A stretch of 64,000 bases of DNA from Capnocytophaga haemolytica (GCF_001553545.1 NZ_CP014227.1:1842501-1906500); one strand, 5' to 3'. Shown: positions 1-8,800, numbered from the stretch's first letter. Notes: generated from the sequence alone by a model not told the origin. Made by a program: numbers and translations.

Positions 1-1127
1 TCAACGCCCTTACCTTCTGCTGTAATACGCGAACCATCAATACCTGCTTTTACAAGTAAGTTCTTCACCGCATCAGCTCTCTTCTGTGATAAAGCTGCAT
101 TGTAATTAGTACCACCTAACTCATCAGCATAGCCAGAAATATGAATATTGGCTGATGGGTTCGATTTCATATACTTAGCAACGAAATCAACAGCCCAAGA
201 AGATGATATCTGTGGTTGAGACGAATTAAAGTCAAAGTAAGCATTGATATAGCCCTTTCTGATCAGATCAGCAGCTACATCACTATCATTCACTTCTCCA
301 TTCTCACCTACAGCCTTCTTAGATTGATAATTATCATTCAAGTAACTTTCAATCTCATCCGGAACGCGGTTGCCATTAGCATCGTTCATACGATTTTCTT
401 TGTTAGCCACTTCGCTCTTCAGATCTGAAACATTGTTTTCCAAAGCCGAAACACGTTGAGCTACTTCCTCTATCGCATCTTTTTGAGATTGAGCTGCCCA
501 GTCTGCGTGTCTGCCGTGCTTGCCAATAGCAATACTCAAACCTCCTGTAAGCGTAAAGTGATTTCCTTGGAAACCTCTACTACTCACCTGTGATTTAGTA
601 TCGTAAGCATAATCCTGCTTGCTAGTCATATAAATTGAACCATCAAGTAAGAACGTTACACGGTTTGAAATACGTACTTGTGGTGTCAAACCAACTACCA
701 AGAATCCTAATGGGTCAGCACTTGATAAATCATCACTGTTCAGCTGGCCATAACCACCACCTGCGTGTAGTAACAAACCTAAATCACTTGTCCATTCCTC
801 AAAATTCAGTGCTCTACCTACGTTCACAACCCCTTGTAAATTTACATTCCAAAGGCTTGAATCAAACTTCTGAGAGTTATCTGAATTTGTGAAAGAATCA
901 TAACCACCCCCTAAACGAAGCCCGAATCTGTTGTTAAACATATAGCGAACCCCTGCATTGGCACCCCACAAATTGAGATCATTAGTGTGATAACCAGTCG
1001 TCATAGGCGTGGTAGGCTTATTAAAGCCTCCGTTAAAATCAACCGACCACTTGTTGTAGTCCTTGTCCTCTTGCGCTTGAACTCCTATAAAAGCCAGCGA
1101 GGCCAAAATAAAAATAGTCCTTTTCAT
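1..1127 (-). CDS. OmpA-family outer-membrane protein (3' end outside window)
   Basis: About 375 residues are visible; the stop lies beyond the left edge. Seen: a signal peptide ending VQA-Q near residue 19, an N-terminal region of alternating short beta-like strands (about 20-205) typical of an eight-stranded barrel, a short coiled coil (VSALENNVSDLKSEV, about 225-240), a calcium-loop-like DANGNRVPDEIE, and the start of an OmpA C-terminal peptidoglycan-binding domain (FDFNSSQPQIS, IHISGYADELG, NAALSQKRADAVK). Family knowledge: such proteins tie the outer membrane to peptidoglycan. It is transcribed away from hpf, with a TACCTTTG -7 element 37 bp before the ATG. The exact function is unknown; it could be a major structural porin-like protein. 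Confidence 0.9.
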   Translation of the reverse strand, partial: MKRTIFILASLAFIGVQAQEDKDYNKWSVDFNGGFNKPTTPMTTGYHTNDLNLWGANAGVRYMFNNRFGLRLGGGYDSFTNSDNSQKFDSSLWNVNLQGVVNVGRALNFEEWTSDLGLLLHAGGGYGQLNSDDLSSADPLGFLVVGLTPQVRISNRVTFLLDGSIYMTSKQDYAYDTKSQVSSRGFQGNHFTLTGGLSIAIGKHGRHADWAAQSQKDAIEEVAQRVSALENNVSDLKSEVANKENRMNDANGNRVPDEIESYLNDNYQSKKAVGENGEVNDSDVAADLIRKGYINAYFDFNSSQPQISSSWAVDFVAKYMKSNPSANIHISGYADELGGTNYNAALSQKRADAVKNLLVKAGIDGSRITAEGKGV

Positions 1128-1163
1128 TTCCTTGAATAAATAAAACTTATTATAAAACTGGGG

Positions 1164-1171
1164 CAAAGGTA
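1164..1171 (-). promoter_or_regulatory. -7 element of the OmpA-family gene
   Basis: TACCTTTG on the minus strand, matching the Bacteroidetes -7 consensus TAnnTTTG. I see no good -33 TTG at the usual distance. Confidence 0.5.
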
Positions 1172-1218
1172 AGCTTTATTCTTGATATAAAAAAATATTT
1201 AAGAAAAATTAACATTCC

Positions 1219-1509
1219 TTAATGTTTATCCTTATGCTTCAAAAGCATTCTCTCTAAGGGGGTTATCGAGCTATCAATCCCCTCCTCAAAAGTCTTAAAT
1301 TGCTTCTTCACTACCAAACTTTCACCTGGTATATGCACTTTAACTTCTACAATTTTATTCTCTTTCGAGCTCGTATTATCAAGCTTTAAATGAACATCAG
1401 CCTCAATAATCCTATCATAAAAATTATCAAGCTTATCTAACTTCTTCTGGATAAAGTCTACCAATTTCTGATCGACTGTAAAATCAACTGGATGTACGTG
1501 TACTTTCAT
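1219..1509 (-). CDS. hpf: ribosome hibernation-promoting factor, short form
   Basis: 96 residues, the length of short HPF/YfiA proteins without the C-terminal dimerisation domain. It starts MKVHVHPVDFTVDQKLVDFIQKK and keeps the family pattern beta-alpha-beta-beta-beta-alpha with the basic end LKHKDKH. Family knowledge: it binds the 30S decoding site of idle ribosomes in stationary phase. It lies 29 bp downstream of xerC on the same strand, a neighbourhood common in Bacteroidetes, so the two are probably cotranscribed. Confidence 0.88.
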   Translation of the reverse strand: MKVHVHPVDFTVDQKLVDFIQKKLDKLDNFYDRIIEADVHLKLDNTSSKENKIVEVKVHIPGESLVVKKQFKTFEEGIDSSITPLERMLLKHKDKH

Positions 1510-1538
1510 AAAATCTAATAATTTAAAGGTTCAACAAT

Positions 1539-2450
1539 TTAACTCTTCTCATCTCCCCCATCCGAAGCCGCCCTTGGATGTGCACTGTTATACTGCCGCT
1601 TTAGCTCTGCCAAACTCGTACTCGTATACACCTGAGTCGAAGCTAGCGAAGAGTGCCCCAATAACTCCTTCACAGTATTCAAATCAGCACCATTATCCAA
1701 CAGGTGACTCGCAAATGAGTGCCTCAGCACGTGCGGACTAACATCTTTCTTAGTCGTTACTGCACTGAAATATGAATTAATAATCCGATATACAAGCGTA
1801 GGGTATATCTTCTTACCACTTTTCACCAAAAACAAATAATCCTCACTCCTCTCATTCACCACCTCTTCCCTCAGCTGCAAATACGCCTCCAACGTCTTCT
1901 CCAATTCAGGAATAATAGGTATATAGCGCTCCTTATTCCCCTTCCCCAGCACCTTCAATTGCTTCTGAGAAAAATCAACATCCCCCACACGTAAGTCTGC
2001 CAATTCCGATCGGCGGATCCCCGTAGCATACAGCGTCTCAATCACTGCCCTATCACGCATCTCATCAAACGAACTCTTACTCGAAAAATGAGACAATACC
2101 TTCTCTATCTCTACCTCCGAAAAAGGCAACTTATGTTTCTTTTCAGTCTTTAAGAAAAAAATACCTTTCTCAAACGGACTCAGATCTATCTGCTGCGTTT
2201 TTTTCAAAAAAGAATAATAAGTCTTCAGCGCCGATAGCTTCCTATTGATACTCCTGAAAGTAATATCCTGCTGCGAAAGACTAATGATCCATTTCTTAAT
2301 ATCCTCCTGCGACGCCTCCTCCAAACACTGCTGATCCTCACTCTGCATATACTTCTCAAAAGCCCGCAAATCGTGCTTATAAGCCTCAACCGTGTGCACT
2401 GAGTACTTCATCTCTACCGACAAATACATTATAAAAGCGTTAATTGACAT
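1539..2450 (-). CDS. xerC: tyrosine recombinase XerC/XerD family
   Basis: 303 residues, full length. The N-terminal SAM-like core-binding domain covers about 1-85 (SINAFIMYLSVEMKYS.VHT type). The catalytic domain shows Arg in YATGIRRSEL, Lys in LGKGNKERYIP, HxxR in PHVLRHSFASH, His in LLGHSSL and the nucleophile Tyr in QVYTS. Family knowledge: it resolves chromosome dimers at dif, usually paired with a second Xer protein. The housekeeping neighbour hpf and the absence of att-like repeats argue against a phage integrase. Whether it is XerC or XerD cannot be settled from this window. Confidence 0.88.
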   Translation of the reverse strand: MSINAFIMYLSVEMKYSVHTVEAYKHDLRAFEKYMQSEDQQCLEEASQEDIKKWIISLSQQDITFRSINRKLSALKTYYSFLKKTQQIDLSPFEKGIFFLKTEKKHKLPFSEVEIEKVLSHFSSKSSFDEMRDRAVIETLYATGIRRSELADLRVGDVDFSQKQLKVLGKGNKERYIPIIPELEKTLEAYLQLREEVVNERSEDYLFLVKSGKKIYPTLVYRIINSYFSAVTTKKDVSPHVLRHSFASHLLDNGADLNTVKELLGHSSLASTQVYTSTSLAELKRQYNSAHPRAASDGGDEKS

Positions 2451-2887
2451 AATTTAGTTGATTGGTTTAAACAATACAATTCCGTTAAAATAAGTTCTCC
2501 TTTTATTTTTCAGCAAAGTAAAACATTTATTTTAAAACAGTGTGTTAAATAAATGTTAAAAATTTAAAACGAATTGTTAAACAACTTATAGATAAGCAAG
2601 TTACTATCAGAAAAAATTTCTATATCAAAAGCGTTCATTACAGAAAAAAGCAAAATCGCAATTCTTCGAGCCTCCCTATCGAACAAGTAACGAACCCACA
2701 ACAAAGCCCCCATCTACAAACAAAAGCCTCCTAACCAACCCCCATTACATATCATCTTTCTCCCTTCAGAACAATTAACAGAAAAACATCAAAAATGATC
2801 CTCATATACAATCAATTGTAAATCAATGAGTAAAGATACTCTTCTAAAAATTAACATATAATACGGTATAAAAAAATACATTTTTAT
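2451..2887. other. AT-rich intergenic region without recognisable gene
   Basis: No convincing ORF. Weak 11-bp phasing is visible around 2658-2701 (units CGAACAAGTAA and CGAACCCACAA), resembling the stronger 11-bp arrays elsewhere in the window. An imperfect -7-like CTTTGCTG region lies near 2514 on the minus strand for xerC, but it does not match the consensus. Confidence 0.4.
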
Positions 2888-2918
2888 TTGGCTATATCAC
2901 TTTTATGTTGTACCTTTG
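2888..2918 (+). promoter_or_regulatory. promoter of the lipoprotein-ruvC-hemW unit
   Basis: TTG at 2888-2890, a 20-bp spacer, then TACCTTTG at 2911-2918. It decides the start of the next gene: an in-frame TTG at 2888 would put the promoter inside the CDS, so the ATG at 2951 with its signal peptide is used. Confidence 0.8.
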
Positions 2919-2950
2919 ACCCCTGTAACTCATATAGACAGTCAAATATT

Positions 2951-3484
2951 ATGAAATATTACTTATTATTCCTTTTAGGCATAGCCTTAGCATTCACCTC
3001 GTGTGAAAATAAGCCTAAGCTTACACCTGAGCAGATTGAAGCTATGAAGCAAGCTAAGCTCGACTCGCTGGCTGAAATACGATTCTCCGACATCGATAAA
3101 GAGGAAGTAGATACTTACCCTCTTTTCAGAGGAATATGCGACAGTGCCACTACAAAAATCGGTCAGAAAGAATGCTTTGAAAAGACCTTTGCTTCACTCT
3201 TACTCAACAGCTTAAAGAAAGATAATTACAAAGTGGGCGAGCCTATTGCCGATAGAGTTATGCTCTACATCAAAGTAGACAACGAAGGAAAGATTGCCCT
3301 GCTGAATATGGATGCTGATGAGAAAACCAAGGATCTCTTCTCTAACGATAGCCTGAGTTTTAAGGAGAATATAACCAATAAGTTAGACCTGATTTCACAG
3401 GAGAACCCTATCGTACCCGCTTCTCTAAAAGGGCAGAACGTGAGCACTCAGTTCACAGTGCCTATTGAGATAAAAGTAAAATAA
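2951..3484 (+). CDS. lipoprotein of unknown function
   Basis: 177 residues from the ATG at 2951. Residues 1-18 form a type II signal peptide (MKYYLLFLLGIALAFTSC) with the lipobox FTSC, followed by a charged linker. The rest carries features recalling the TonB C-terminal fold: DRVMLYIKVDNEGKIALLN, a strand-helix-strand pattern, and a final strand STQFTVPIEIKVK. I do not recognise a named family. It is the first gene of a unit with ruvC (15 bp apart) and hemW. It is exported to the periplasmic or outer membrane as a lipoprotein (inference from the lipobox). Confidence 0.75.
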   Translation: MKYYLLFLLGIALAFTSCENKPKLTPEQIEAMKQAKLDSLAEIRFSDIDKEEVDTYPLFRGICDSATTKIGQKECFEKTFASLLLNSLKKDNYKVGEPIADRVMLYIKVDNEGKIALLNMDADEKTKDLFSNDSLSFKENITNKLDLISQENPIVPASLKGQNVSTQFTVPIEIKVK

Positions 3485-3499
3485 CTTCCCTATCATTTA

Positions 3500-4051
3500 G
3501 TGGCTTTGGAGAAGATTATCTTAGGCATTGACCCTGGCACTACTATTATGGGCTTTGGGCTTATTGAAGTAGTAGGCGATAGAATGCGGCTCTTGCAGCT
3601 CAATGAGTTGCAACTCAGTAAATACAGCAACCATTATATAAAGCTCAGCGTAATCTTCAACCGTACCCTTGAGCTTATTGACACTTATCACCCTGATGAA
3701 TTGGCTATTGAGGCTCCTTTTTTTGGCAAGAACGTACAGTCGATGCTAAAATTGGGGCGTGCACAAGGTGTGGCTATGGCAGCTGGACTCTCACGGCAGT
3801 TGCCCATCACTGAGTATGAGCCTAAGAAAGTGAAAATGGCTATTACGGGCAATGGTAGTGCCTCCAAGGAGCAAGTGGCTAAGATGCTCCAACAGCTATT
3901 GAACATTAAAGAACTCCCCAAGCACTTCGACTCCACTGACGGATTGGCAGTGGCAGTGTGCCATCACTTCAACGGTGGCAAAGACCTCACCAAGAAATCT
4001 TACAGCGGCTGGGAGGCTTTTGTACAGCAGAATAAAGACCGTATTGCTTAA
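3500..4051 (+). CDS. ruvC: crossover junction endodeoxyribonuclease RuvC
   Basis: 183 residues with a GTG start. The RNase H-like fold carries the four acidic catalytic residues: Asp in ILGIDPGT, Glu in LAIEAPFFGKN, and the Asp pair in HFDSTDGLAVAVCHH. Family knowledge: a dimeric resolvase that cuts Holliday junctions with RuvAB. The spacing from the upstream lipoprotein (15 bp) and to hemW (11 bp) indicates one transcript. The C-terminal tail after GGKDLTKKSYSGW is normal for flavobacteria. Confidence 0.95.
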   Translation: MALEKIILGIDPGTTIMGFGLIEVVGDRMRLLQLNELQLSKYSNHYIKLSVIFNRTLELIDTYHPDELAIEAPFFGKNVQSMLKLGRAQGVAMAAGLSRQLPITEYEPKKVKMAITGNGSASKEQVAKMLQQLLNIKELPKHFDSTDGLAVAVCHHFNGGKDLTKKSYSGWEAFVQQNKDRIA

Positions 4052-4062
4052 CACCCAACGCC

Positions 4063-5205
4063 GTGCACAACCTTTACATACACATCCCTTTCTGTAGGCA
4101 AGCCTGCCATTATTGCGATTTTCACTTCTCAACTACTTTAAAGCACAAAACCGCAATGGTCGAAGCCCTTTGCAAGGAGTTAATCCTGCGCAAGGACGAA
4201 GCCACAGGCTCTGAGCTGCAAACCGTTTATTTCGGCGGTGGTACGCCCAGCATTCTCACTCAGGGTGAACTACAACAACTATTTGAAACCATCTACCAGC
4301 ATTACAAAGTAAGCCCAGAGGCTGAAATCACCTTGGAGGCTAACCCCGACGACTTCTTTAAGGGGCACGCTCCTCAGGAGTACTTACAAACACTCAAAAA
4401 CCTCAGTGTAAACAGACTAAGTCTTGGCGTACAGTCCTTTTATGAGGAAGATCTACGCCTGATGAACCGTGTACACAACACAGAGCAAGTAGCAGTATTA
4501 CTCCCCTTAGTAGCTAAGCACTTTGACAATTTCACCATTGACTTGATTTACGGTATCCCAAAGATGAGCACAGCGCGTTGGGAAGCCAATCTGCGTAAGG
4601 CACTGAGCTTTGGTGTACCCCATATCTCCGCGTATGCCCTCACAGTAGAGGAGCGCACAGCCCTGCATAGCCTCATCGTAAAAGGTAAATGTCCACCCGT
4701 AGAGGATGAGCTGGCTTTGGCTCACTTTCAGCTGATGATTGACCTTTTGGAGGCAGAAGGCTATATACAATACGAGTTCTCTAACTTTGGCAAAGAGGGC
4801 TATTTCAGTAGGAATAACACTGCTTATTGGTTTGGAAAGCCTTATATGGGCATCGGACCCTCGGCACATAGCTTTAACGGCAAAGAACGCCGCTGGAATA
4901 TAGCCCACAACATCAAGTATATACAAGCACTGCAAAAAGAAAAGCTCCCCTTTGAAAAAGAGGAGCTTACACTCAATAATCAATATAATGAACTTATTAT
5001 TACACGTATCCGAACAATGGTAGGCATTGACCTGAGGGAGGTATACACTACCTTTGGCGAGCCTTATCACGCCTACTTGTTGCAACAAGCCTCAAAATAC
5101 CTCTACGATGGGTTCTTACACATAGAAGACAATCACTTGAAGGTAACCAAAGCAGGTAAATTCCTTTCTGATGGTATCGCCGCCGACCTCTTTAAAGTCG
5201 ATTAG
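4063..5205 (+). CDS. hemW: heme chaperone HemW (radical SAM)
   Basis: 380 residues, GTG start 11 bp after ruvC. The radical-SAM cluster motif is C11-x3-C15-x2-C18 followed by D-F; a Phe rather than a fourth Cys separates HemW from coproporphyrinogen dehydrogenase HemN. Further marks are the GGGTPSIL motif (SAM binding), TLEANPDD, and LSLGVQSF. The C-terminal HemN_C domain begins near residue 300. Family knowledge: HemW binds heme and delivers it to respiratory proteins. The stop codon directly abuts that of the converging lipoprotein gene. Confidence 0.93.
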   Translation: MHNLYIHIPFCRQACHYCDFHFSTTLKHKTAMVEALCKELILRKDEATGSELQTVYFGGGTPSILTQGELQQLFETIYQHYKVSPEAEITLEANPDDFFKGHAPQEYLQTLKNLSVNRLSLGVQSFYEEDLRLMNRVHNTEQVAVLLPLVAKHFDNFTIDLIYGIPKMSTARWEANLRKALSFGVPHISAYALTVEERTALHSLIVKGKCPPVEDELALAHFQLMIDLLEAEGYIQYEFSNFGKEGYFSRNNTAYWFGKPYMGIGPSAHSFNGKERRWNIAHNIKYIQALQKEKLPFEKEELTLNNQYNELIITRIRTMVGIDLREVYTTFGEPYHAYLLQQASKYLYDGFLHIEDNHLKVTKAGKFLSDGIAADLFKVD

Positions 5206-5685
5206 CTATTCCCTATCAGAAGGATGCAGTAGTTCGTCCAACACCTTGAAAGTAACGTTCTTATTACCGTCTATATGGTATTCCAGAAGGAGTTCACCCC
5301 ATAGACGTGTATCTGAAAAGTTACAGATAACCCATTTTTGGTTCAGTATTCTGATGTTGTTGATTAAATATTTGTCGTTAGTCTCCGATTTAATATACGG
5401 ATTCTTATCCTTTAAATTCAGTTCCATTAGCGCATTAATAACCAACTGCGACGGATTGTCAATCCCAAGTTCATCAAAGTATTGTTGCGCCAATTCATTG
5501 GTTTGAAAACTAAAATTACCGAGTTCATCTACCTGCTCATTGAGTTTTTTGATAGAATCAGTGAGCTGCATCACAATTTCGGTGGAAGTTTCTGCCCCGT
5601 TAGCCTCTGCCTTCGAAGCGTTGTTGCCTGAGCAAGCTGCAAGAGCCCCTGCTATGGCTGCGATAATAAATGTTCTTTTAATCAT
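5206..5685 (-). CDS. small lipoprotein, unknown function
   Basis: 159 residues. A lipoprotein signal peptide (MIKRTFIIAAIAGALAAC, lipobox LAAC) is followed by a low-complexity GNNASKAEANGAE linker and a mixed alpha/beta domain (WVICNFSDTRLWGELLLEYHID). No family recognised. Its start overlaps the end of the exonuclease/GIY-YIG gene by 8 bp, so translation is likely coupled. The DSIKKLNEQVDELG segment is a predicted helix. Confidence 0.7.
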   Translation of the reverse strand: MIKRTFIIAAIAGALAACSGNNASKAEANGAETSTEIVMQLTDSIKKLNEQVDELGNFSFQTNELAQQYFDELGIDNPSQLVINALMELNLKDKNPYIKSETNDKYLINNIRILNQKWVICNFSDTRLWGELLLEYHIDGNKNVTFKVLDELLHPSDRE

Positions 5686-7033
5686 TATGAAAAGGTTTTT
5701 GTTCTTTTAAGTTAATTATTTTCAGTGAGGGCGTCGTGCGGATATATTCCTGTAACAGATGCCTATTGCGCAGGCTATCGGGCAATGGCGTTACCAAATT
5801 CTCTAAAAATGATAGCTGCGTCAGTTGATAATTTAGCCCGAAGAAGCCATACCCCTTGATCTGCCCATCAACGATGAGGATTGCACTGCGCTCACTCACC
5901 GTCCGACCCTTATCCACTATGGCGATTGTAGCGCCGATAAAGCCATACTTAGTAAGCACCTGCATCGCCCGAGTGTTGTACTCCTCCACCGATGTTTCGG
6001 GGTAAATGCCTTGCCTTCTGAACCCCTGAAAGCGAGGATTAAGCTCAAACTCTTTAGTAATATGCCCCAGAAAGCTCTTCGCCGAACGCTTACTTTCAAA
6101 GGTAGTGATAAACGGCGTACCTACTTCCATCAACGAGATAGCAAAGCAAAGGTAACCCTCTTTATTATAATGCGAGGTCAATACATAATTAATATTCACT
6201 GCCGCTGGCTTATGGTCGCGATTGCCTCGAGGGCGGTTCAGCTCTATTTCTTCCAGATATTTAAGGGTTGCAATCAGCGTATTGCCCGTCTCTTGATAGG
6301 TTACCTTATGCGTATTGCGCTGTAAGTAAGCATCGCGCTTGTTCTGCGAGGTAAAAAGCTGGTTCACCCGCCCTTTGATATTCTTATCCTTACCTATATA
6401 TATAATGCGCCCCTCTTTATTATGCAGATAAAACACCCCCAAGGTGCTCGGAAGTTCCTCCACAATACGCAGATGGCGTGCTTTGCGCTCTAATCGCGGG
6501 TCATTCTTCACAGAAGCGGTGATGATCGCCTTCTTGCTGTCCTTCTCCAATAGGTATTTGAAGAGTTCGAGTGTCGCCAGCGCGTCGCCGCCTGTAGCGC
6601 GGTGCCTATCACTGATAGGAATGCCGAGGGAGCGCACCAACTTGCCCAAGCTGTACGACTCACAGTCGGGCAACAACCGCTGCGAAAGCTCCACCGTACA
6701 GAGCGTCGTGCGGATATAATCATAGCCCAAGCGTCGAAATTCCGTCTGCAAGATGCGATAGTCAAACTCGGCATTGTGCGCCACAAGGATACAGCCCTCA
6801 GTGATCTCCACAATGCGCTTTGCCACTTCGTAGAACTTGGGTGCATTGCGCAGCATCTTATTGGTGATCTTCGTCAGCTGAGAGACGTACGGCAGAATCT
6901 CGCGCTCGGGGTTCACAAACGATATAAATTGATCTACCAACGCGTGTCCGTCGTAGCGATAGATAGCTATCTCAGTGATTCCCTCTTCGTCGTACTTGCC
7001 GCCAGTGGTTTCTATGTCGAGTATTGCATACAT
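5678..7033 (-). CDS. DEDDh exonuclease fused to GIY-YIG nuclease domain
   Basis: 451 residues. Residues 1-165 form a DnaQ-like 3'-5' exonuclease: ILDIETTGG (Asp and Glu of Exo I), AHNAEFDYRIL (Exo II) and HRATGGDA (Exo III, His and Asp). About residues 190-275 form a GIY-YIG domain (GVFYLHNKEGRIIYIGK, with Arg in KGRVNQLF). The remainder is an uncharacterised C-terminal region. The combination matches the epsilon-subunit/UvrC-N fusion (Cho-like) known in Bacteroidetes and actinobacteria. Role inferred: DNA repair trimming or nucleotide excision. It is not the main replicase proofreader, since no polymerase genes are near. It lies downstream of rplS with a terminator between. Confidence 0.87.
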   Translation of the reverse strand: MYAILDIETTGGKYDEEGITEIAIYRYDGHALVDQFISFVNPEREILPYVSQLTKITNKMLRNAPKFYEVAKRIVEITEGCILVAHNAEFDYRILQTEFRRLGYDYIRTTLCTVELSQRLLPDCESYSLGKLVRSLGIPISDRHRATGGDALATLELFKYLLEKDSKKAIITASVKNDPRLERKARHLRIVEELPSTLGVFYLHNKEGRIIYIGKDKNIKGRVNQLFTSQNKRDAYLQRNTHKVTYQETGNTLIATLKYLEEIELNRPRGNRDHKPAAVNINYVLTSHYNKEGYLCFAISLMEVGTPFITTFESKRSAKSFLGHITKEFELNPRFQGFRRQGIYPETSVEEYNTRAMQVLTKYGFIGATIAIVDKGRTVSERSAILIVDGQIKGYGFFGLNYQLTQLSFLENLVTPLPDSLRNRHLLQEYIRTTPSLKIINLKEQKPFHND

Positions 7034-7044
7034 ATACAGGGGTG

Positions 7045-7080
7045 CAAAAAAAGCAAAGAGCCTTTACAGCCCTTTGCTCT
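7045..7080 (-). terminator. rplS terminator
   Basis: Minus-strand stem AGCAAAG/CTTTGCT followed by a run of seven T. It lies between rplS and the exonuclease gene. Confidence 0.65.
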
Positions 7081-7102
7081 TCGTTTTTCAAAAGTAAAAA
7101 GA

Positions 7103-7450
7103 TTAGCGAACTTCTTTGATGCGCGCTTTTTTACCAGTAAGGCCGCGGAAGTAGTAAATTCTCGCACGGCGCACTTTCCCACGCTTGTTCACCTCGATCT
7201 TTTGCAGCGCTGGCATATTAATAGGGAAAATACGCTCTACGCCCACCGTGCCCGACATTTTGCGGATGGTGAAAGTAGCAGTAACACCAGACCCTTTACG
7301 CTGTATTACAACGCCTTTAAAGAACTGGGTTCGCTTTTTATCCCCTTCCTTAATCTCGTAATACACTGTGATAGTGTCTCCTGAAGAAAAATCAGGGAAA
7401 TCTTTCTTTTCAACAAACGTGTCTTGCACGTACTTTAATAATGGTTCCAT
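7103..7450 (-). CDS. rplS: 50S ribosomal protein L19
   Basis: 115 residues from MEPLLKYVQDTFVEKK. A longer in-frame reading from 7489 would add a non-conserved 13-residue extension, so I chose 7450. L19 signatures are FSSGDTITVYYEI, FKGVVIQRKGSG and the C-terminal KVRRARIYYFRGLTGKKARIKE. Family knowledge: L19 sits at the 30S-50S interface. It has its own promoter and a leader of about 70 nt that looks structured. Confidence 0.96.
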   Translation of the reverse strand: MEPLLKYVQDTFVEKKDFPDFSSGDTITVYYEIKEGDKKRTQFFKGVVIQRKGSGVTATFTIRKMSGTVGVERIFPINMPALQKIEVNKRGKVRRARIYYFRGLTGKKARIKEVR

Positions 7451-7520
7451 AAAAAAATAAAAATAAATTATGTTATCATTGGGCAACATTCACGGCTTTC
7501 GTCAGAGGTTACACCAAATC
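7451..7520 (-). ncRNA. candidate structured 5' leader of rplS
   Basis: The transcript between the predicted start (about 7519) and the ATG can fold with outer pairs TTGG/CCAA, an inner GTAAC/GTTGC (one G-U pair) and an ACG/CGT tip, before an A/T-rich stretch. Ribosomal-protein leaders are common and L19 leaders are known in other bacteria, so autogenous control is plausible. This is inference from one sequence without covariation. Confidence 0.35.
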
Positions 7521-7525
7521 GGCGG

Positions 7526-7557
7526 CAAAAGTACGGCGAATATTTCTATCTACCAAA
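7526..7557 (-). promoter_or_regulatory. rplS promoter
   Basis: Minus strand: TTTG at 7557-7554, 20-bp spacer, TACTTTTG at 7533-7526. Confidence 0.75.
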
Positions 7558-7577
7558 CTTTTACAAATATTTTTTTT

Positions 7578-7683
7578 AGGAAATAGAAATTAGGAATGAG
7601 GAAATAGGAATTAGAAATTAGGAAATAATATTCTCCTTTCTCTCTCCTACTTTCTAACTTCTACCTCCTAATTCCTCCTTTTT
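7578..7683. repeat. 7-bp degenerate tandem array, palindromic, between prfA and rplS
   Basis: Purine-rich heptamers (AGGAAAT, AGAAATT, AGGAATG, AGGAAAT, AGGAATT, AGAAATT, AGGAAAT) are followed by pyrimidine-rich heptamers (CTTTCTC-like, AACTTCT, ACCTCCT, AATTCCT). The two halves are roughly complementary, so the RNA could form a long imperfect hairpin just after the prfA stop codon, perhaps its terminator. Confidence 0.75.
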
Positions 7684-7687
7684 CACC

Positions 7688-8761
7688 CTAAAATATATCG
7701 CTCTCCTTGAGTTTTTCTGTGTTTTCGGCAAGTTGAAGCTCGTCGATGAGGCGTTGTACATCACCGTTGATCACATTTTGCAGATCGTAGAGGGTTAGCC
7801 CTATACGGTGGTCAGTCACACGCCCTTGGGGGTAGTTGTACGTACGGATCTTCGCTGAGCGATCTCCGCTGGAGACCATCGACTTACGGCGGGCAGAATC
7901 CTCTTCCATCTTTTTGGCTAATTCGAGTTCGTAGAGCCGTGAGCGAAGTACCTTGAGGGCTTTATCGAGATTCTTGTGCTGCGATTTCTCATCTTGGCAA
8001 CGCACCTCAATACCTGTGGGGATATGTTGCAACTGTATCGCCGAGTAAGTGGTATTGACAGACTGCCCCCCAGGCCCAGTGGAGGTAGTGCGGATAATCT
8101 TCACATCAGCCATATCAAGCTCTACGTCAAACTCTTCTGCCTCGGGCAATACAATCACCGTCGCGGCAGAGGTATGTACCCGCCCCTGTGTTTCGGTTTG
8201 TGGTACGCGCTGCACACGGTGTACGCCCGCCTCGAATTTGAGTGTACCGTAGACGTTCTCACCTGTGATTTCGAAGATAATCTCCTTGTAGCCGCCTGCC
8301 GTACCCTCGTTGAAGTCCATCACAGAGGTCGTCCAGCCTTTCGATTGGCAGTACTTGGTGTACATCCTATAAAGGTCGCCTGCAAATATCGAGGCCTCGT
8401 CTCCCCCAGTACCTGCACGGATCTCCATTACAGCGTTTTTGGCATCCTCAGGATCTTTCGGGATGAGCATCAGCTTGATTTCCTCTTCCAGAAGTGGCAG
8501 TCGCTCCTTCGATTCTTCAAGCTGCAGCTTTGCCATTTCCACCATCTCGTCATCTTGCCCGTCGGCGATAATTTCTTCAGCCTCACGCAAGTTCGAAGTT
8601 ACGAGGATGTACTCCTCACGCTTGTCCATCAGCTCTTTAAGGTCTTTATACTCTTTATTGAGCTGGATATAACGCTTCTGATCACTGATGATATCGGGCT
8701 GAATAATCAAATCCGACACCTCATCAAAGCGTTGTTTTACAATATTTAATCTCTCAAGCAT
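7688..8761 (-). CDS. prfA: peptide chain release factor 1
   Basis: 357 residues, full length. The GGQ peptidyl-hydrolase motif is present ([12 protein letters not shown]), and the stop-codon recognition tripeptide region reads [18 protein letters not shown], a PxT motif of RF1 rather than the SPF of RF2. The N-terminal coiled-coil domain 1 ([19 protein letters not shown]) is intact. Family knowledge: releases peptides at UAA/UAG. Its promoter is TTG-19-TACCTTTG and its 5' leader begins with a strong hairpin. Confidence 0.97.
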   Translation of the reverse strand: MLERLNIVKQRFDEVSDLIIQPDIISDQKRYIQLNKEYKDLKELMDKREEYILVTSNLREAEEIIADGQDDEMVEMAKLQLEESKERLPLLEEEIKLMLIPKDPEDAKNAVMEIRAGTGGDEASIFAGDLYRMYTKYCQSKGWTTSVMDFNEGTAGGYKEIIFEITGENVYGTLKFEAGVHRVQRVPQTETQGRVHTSAATVIVLPEAEEFDVELDMADVKIIRTTSTGPGGQSVNTTYSAIQLQHIPTGIEVRCQDEKSQHKNLDKALKVLRSRLYELELAKKMEEDSARRKSMVSSGDRSAKIRTYNYPQGRVTDHRIGLTLYDLQNVINGDVQRLIDELQLAENTEKLKESDIF

Positions 8762-8781
8762 TTTTTTATTCTTTATAGTGC

Positions 8782-8800
8782 TACACGGGCACCCCGTGTA
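8782..8800 (-). promoter_or_regulatory. hairpin at the 5' end of the prfA transcript
   Basis: Perfect 8-bp stem TACACGGG/CCCGTGTA with a 3-nt loop, a few nucleotides after the predicted transcription start. It could protect the RNA 5' end or regulate initiation; without a T run it is not a terminator. Confidence 0.55.

Noticed and set aside
2888..2950. Longer start for the lipoprotein gene at 2888
   Set aside because: It would include the promoter; the ATG at 2951 gives a proper lipoprotein signal peptide.
6602..7384. 260-residue plus-strand ORF opposite the exonuclease and rplS genes
   Set aside because: It is antisense to two conserved genes and crosses the rplS terminator; composition is that of a shadow frame.
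7976..8749. 257-residue plus-strand ORF opposite prfA
   Set aside because: Entirely antisense to a conserved release factor gene, with no promoter or recognisable domain.
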